Assembly (NCBI GenBank): GCA_002405515.1
Contig: DHLZ01000103.1
Location: 32,413 to 45,177, forward strand
Direction of reading: 5' to 3'
Origin: Planctomycetaceae bacterium UBA4655
GTDB lineage: Bacteria > Planctomycetota > Planctomycetia > Pirellulales > UBA1268
Length of the DNA stretch: 12,765 nt
Shown here piece after piece: positions 11,601 through 12,765 of this stretch. The first letter of the stretch is position 1; each line of letters starts with the position of its first letter. The notes under the pieces were generated by a model that saw nothing but the letters and a program-made list of their open reading frames with translations, did not search any database and was not told the origin of the DNA. A program made the translations under genes and the position numbers.

Positions 11601-12765
11601 GTGCGGCCAGCGGGCCGACCGCCACCGCCGCGGCTCCCACCAGGCCCGTGATCGTCACCGCGGGCGACTCACCAGCGGCGTAGCCGGCGCCACGGTCGAT
11701 GAGCACGATCCTCTCCAGTGAGTACACCGTGTTGCCGAACGCATCCAACGACGTCTGCAGAATCGCCTCCGCCGTCGCCGCCCGACCACCAACCGCCGCC
11801 GGAGCCGCCACCGTCACCGTGACGACTGGCACGGTCGCCGACGTCACAGACCCCGCCAAAAACACGTCGATCGACGTCAGGCCCGTGCTCTCCACCTGGG
11901 TCACACCCGTCTGCGCCTCGACCGTCACCATGCCGATTTCGGCAACCACGCGGGCCCACAAGGTCACCGAGCCCGCGTCGCTCAGGATCGACACGTCGCC
12001 CGTCTCCGACCGCACCAGGCCCGAGGCCGTCATGTCGCCGGTGTTCCGGATGCCGACGTCCCGCACCGCTTCGACGTTGCGGACGTCCGCACCGGAAACC
12101 TTCGCATCCCGGCCCGCGGACACGTTGGACACCGTCGGAGCCGTCACCGTCGCGTCCCGGCCCGCAGAGACCGACCCAATCTCTCCGCCGCTCACCGTCG
12201 CGTCCTGGCCCGCTGAGACCGACCCAATCTCTCCGCCGCTCACCGTCGCGTCCTGGCCCGCGAAGACGCTCGAGAGGGACTGCGCACCGAGCACCGTCAC
12301 GTTCCCTGCGCTCGAACGGACCGTCGTGGCCACAAAGTCGCCGGCCACACTCACGTCGTCCTTGCCCTGAACCAGAGTGAAGCTCGTCGCCCCCGTAACA
12401 TCCACGCCGCCAGCACTCGACACGACCGTGTCGATCAGAACGCTTTCGGCGGTCACCGCGATATCGGAGGCGGCTCGAACCGCCGTCCCGGTCACAACGC
12501 CCACGTTCGCCGCGAGCGTCACCCCCCCCGCCACCGAGTTGATCCGGCCCGTGACGATATCGCCGCTCGTGCTGTCGATCGCGATGTCACCCTTGTTGGC
12601 CGTCACAGTGTTCACGAGCAGGACGTCGGTACCGGCCCCCACCGTGACGTCCGTGCCGGCCACGATGTTCTGCGGGCCGCTCACGACCACCGCCCGGGCC
12701 TCGCCGCCCGTGCCCGCACCGACGATCGTCACCGTCGGGACCTCGCCAACCGCGTATCCCACACC
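8674..12765 (-). CDS. Giant beta-repeat and right-handed beta-helix surface protein, paralogue of the middle gene (N-terminus outside window)
   Basis: The frame is open to the right edge. The codon before the first GTG (12762) is Gly, giving GVGYAVGE, an interior repeat motif, so the true start lies beyond the window. At least 1363 residues are visible, with no cysteine seen. Order on the minus strand: GY module and TANKGD block (12765 to about 12548); beta-strand stalk with a five-copy 16-residue repeat (12273-12034); second GY module and DVTL block (about 11835-11490); SLRNMI...VFDESG...RFDGS segment (11091-10915); Asn-ladder parallel beta-helix (about 10840-9000) with coils such as VIGGAAPGQANSIVGN and TIGGPIAGRGNVISGN; and a C-terminal sandwich-like domain (about 8965-8677: YDVRGTVAGTPG, QFYLGRVTV, ending QFSVEIPTT). 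The layout matches the downstream gene, so the two are tandem paralogues and may be cotranscribed. An extracellular fibre or adhesin role is inferred; no catalytic motif is assigned. Confidence 0.88.
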   Translation of the reverse strand, partial: GVGYAVGEVPTVTIVGAGTGGEARAVVVSGPQNIVAGTDVTVGAGTDVLLVNTVTANKGDIAIDSTSGDIVTGRINSVAGGVTLAANVGVVTGTAVRAASDIAVTAESVLIDTVVSSAGGVDVTGATSFTLVQGKDDVSVAGDFVATTVRSSAGNVTVLGAQSLSSVFAGQDATVSGGEIGSVSAGQDATVSGGEIGSVSAGRDATVTAPTVSNVSAGRDAKVSGADVRNVEAVRDVGIRNTGDMTASGLVRSETGDVSILSDAGSVTLWARVVAEIGMVTVEAQTGVTQVESTGLTSIDVFLAGSVTSATVPVVTVTVAAPAAVGGRAATAEAILQTSLDAFGNTVYSLERIVLIDRGAGYAAGESPAVTITGLVGAAAVAVGPLAAQSLWAGDGILIAAGEDVTLTRTVTATAGDVSVTSKSGSVTFSGNSVTAADTISIEARGVAGTSPSLVSERFEFRGLGPAAVNFNGANSVRELFVSSKGGFAFQNNGDLALTDGLSTASVQATTQGDLTVNVANGTLRVVDGITHGGALRLSANDSPLGVQFVTTANTDSLLSGFTGSLRNMIGYVNANAARSTMSLVFDESGSPIEASGVIAVAAALPGIANAVRFDGSLANGTIVGLDGSLVAAANAVGLTLVNGSSGSVVQDAAVYGFRAAGVQLSSAANIVRGMNVGLDRSGKSAAANGVGIEVVGINASGNVIGAAGIGDVGNVIGNSEVAGIRVRAGATATLIYGNKIGGQDGSPSAVPVGGTLDGIAVLNSSGTVIGGAAPGQANSIVGNGRFGVFISNVNAASPAQGTRIVANSITANGNSGVAIVGGSGVTVGGTVAGVGNTITGNRDGVVLRSSSTASSFNNAVTGNTIEANGRDGVRLEGGYGSQINANTIEGSVLSGVRIAGAVASIGQPAHRVFNNMISKSGTNALNGGIVLEGASGQLVGQSTDGAWVGNTLAENTGSGIVVLGGTTGSEAQGNVVRGNRVTQSSFNGILVQRSSANVIQRNSVSDNRSDGIALVDAIAPTVDKGNVAIGNTVSGNDGAGIRVRGGSRALIGGATAALGNTVFANDGDGIVVESSAGTGAALGVAVRGNVVGIDSNGAGAGNQGFGVTVSGGDSTTIAFRNIVRNNLLGGIQVVGGRATTIGGPIAGRGNVISGNFGAGGVIVGRVGARTQSVKIAGNTIESNSQGYGVQVVGPTTSGVVVGRSPSITQPNDSGNTIADNQNGGVRVDGAQAVTIIGNSFANNGGLPIELANGGNGSIPAATLTMARAVVANQKTPRYDVRGTVAGTPGQRFFVDLYGNRPADGTQFYLGRVTVTVAASGIGSFRRFVNGGVGGASEVVATATLASTLVSGTSQFSVEIPTT
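9000..10840 (-). repeat. Parallel beta-helix coil array, right-hand gene
   Basis: It has the same Asn-ladder coil pattern as the paralogue: NSITANGNSGVAIVGGSG, NTIEANGRDGVRLEGG, NSVSDNRSDGIALVD and NIVRNNLLGGIQVVGG. Four coils carry the [TLV]-[IV]-G-G turn that is followed by G/A-N. The array ends at NSFANNGGLPIELANGG, a typical last coil of this family before the terminal domain. Confidence 0.85.
10915..11091 (-). other. LRNMI...VFDESG...FDG beta-helix entry segment, right-hand gene
   Basis: It encodes TGSLRNMIGYVNAN, then MSLVFDESGSPI, VAAALPGI and VRFDGS, equivalent to 3679-3867 in the middle gene. The FDESG codons are at 10996-11010. The segment is about 4 residues shorter between YV and VFDESG than in the paralogue. 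It again sits exactly between stalk and beta-helix. Confidence 0.65.
11490..11835 (-). repeat. GY/GDx composite module, second copy in right-hand gene
   Basis: Order: VTVTVAAPAAVGGRAATAEA, a 20-residue linker (FGNTVYSLERIVLID), GAGYAAGESPAVTITG, then GEDVTLTRTVTATAGDVSV and TSKSGSV. This is the same order as in the middle gene at 4480-4856, including the Tyr-x-x-x-[RD]-[IF]-x-[IL]-I-D linker ending. Confidence 0.8.
12034..12273 (-). repeat. Five-copy 16-residue (48-bp) tandem repeat in the stalk of the right-hand gene
   Basis: Five successive 16-residue units follow the pattern x-S-V-x-A-G-[QR]-D-A-x-V-S-G-x-x-[IV]: SSVFAGQDATVSGGEI, GSVSAGQDATVSGGEI, GSVSAGRDATVTAPTV, SNVSAGRDAKVSGADV, and a decayed RNVEAVRDVGIRNTG. 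Units start at 12273, 12225, 12177, 12129 and 12081 going leftward. The regular spacing fits one beta-helix rung or beta-hairpin per unit. Divergence is graded: the right-hand copies are nearly identical and the left-hand ones have drifted. Confidence 0.9.
12167..12262. repeat. Near-perfect 48-bp direct tandem duplication
   Basis: Bases 12167-12214 and 12215-12262 are identical at 47 of 48 positions by direct reading; only the last base differs (t versus g). The identity includes synonymous positions, unlike the flanking 16-residue units. That indicates a recent slippage or recombination duplication inside the coding array. Confidence 0.93.
12548..12765 (-). repeat. GY/GDx composite module, copy in right-hand gene at window edge (partial)
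   Basis: The visible part starts with GVGYAVGEVPTVTIVGAG and continues to the block DVLLVNTVTANKGDIAI followed by DSTSGDI. The upstream half of the module (the VTVAAP part) would lie beyond the window. About 39 of 50 bases at 12557-12606 match 4493-4542 of the middle gene, so similarity persists at DNA level. Confidence 0.75.

Noticed and set aside
12034..12273. CRISPR-like array
   Set aside because: Units are contiguous 48-bp coding repeats with no spacers and keep the reading frame.
11699..12370. Plus-strand open frame (223 codons) with its own repeats
   Set aside because: Its repeats are the antisense reading of the 48-bp array in the right-hand gene.
12760..12762. GTG as the start of the right-hand gene
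   Set aside because: The frame is open to the window edge and the codon lies within the GVGYAVGE repeat motif, so it is an internal Val.

Overview
The window is high-GC bacterial DNA filled almost entirely by three very long genes for repetitive, probably surface or secreted beta-rich proteins. The best taxonomic clue is the N-terminus of the middle gene. An Arg-rich leader is followed by LEQLESRAMLA, which resembles the N-terminal L-E-x-R-x-[ML]-L motif found on giant extracellular proteins of Planctomycetes. A planctomycete, perhaps of the Pirellulales type, is therefore likely; the lineage below phylum is inference. I see no tRNA, rRNA, CRISPR array, transposase or enzyme gene.

Layout: (1) positions 1-1405, plus strand, hold the 3' end of a beta-helix-like protein that begins upstream of the window. 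(2) A 32-bp convergent gap follows. (3) Positions 1438-8610, minus strand, hold a complete 2390-residue protein. (4) A 63-bp gap follows, with a GC-rich hairpin and a Shine-Dalgarno sequence. (5) Positions 8674-12765, minus strand, hold at least 1363 residues of a second giant protein whose N-terminus lies beyond the right edge. There is no gene-free stretch over 300 bases.

The two minus-strand proteins are paralogues in tandem. Each has a long stalk of beta-strand repeats containing a distinctive Gly-rich GYAxGE module plus a DVTL...TAxxGD block. Next comes a conserved LR[DN]MI...VFDESG...FDG segment, then a right-handed parallel beta-helix with Asn-ladder repeats, then a C-terminal beta-sandwich-like domain. 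Gene 3 also carries a five-copy 16-residue tandem repeat that includes a nearly perfect 48-bp DNA duplication. The plus-strand protein is of the same general class but lacks these modules.

The three genes look like a locus for cell-surface adhesins, matrix proteins or polysaccharide-binding fibres. No catalytic residues could be assigned, so ligand and function remain unknown. The main points of interest are the shared mosaic module architecture, the recent 48-bp duplication, two isolated cysteine pairs in the middle protein, and overlapping inverted repeats at the 3' end of the middle gene.
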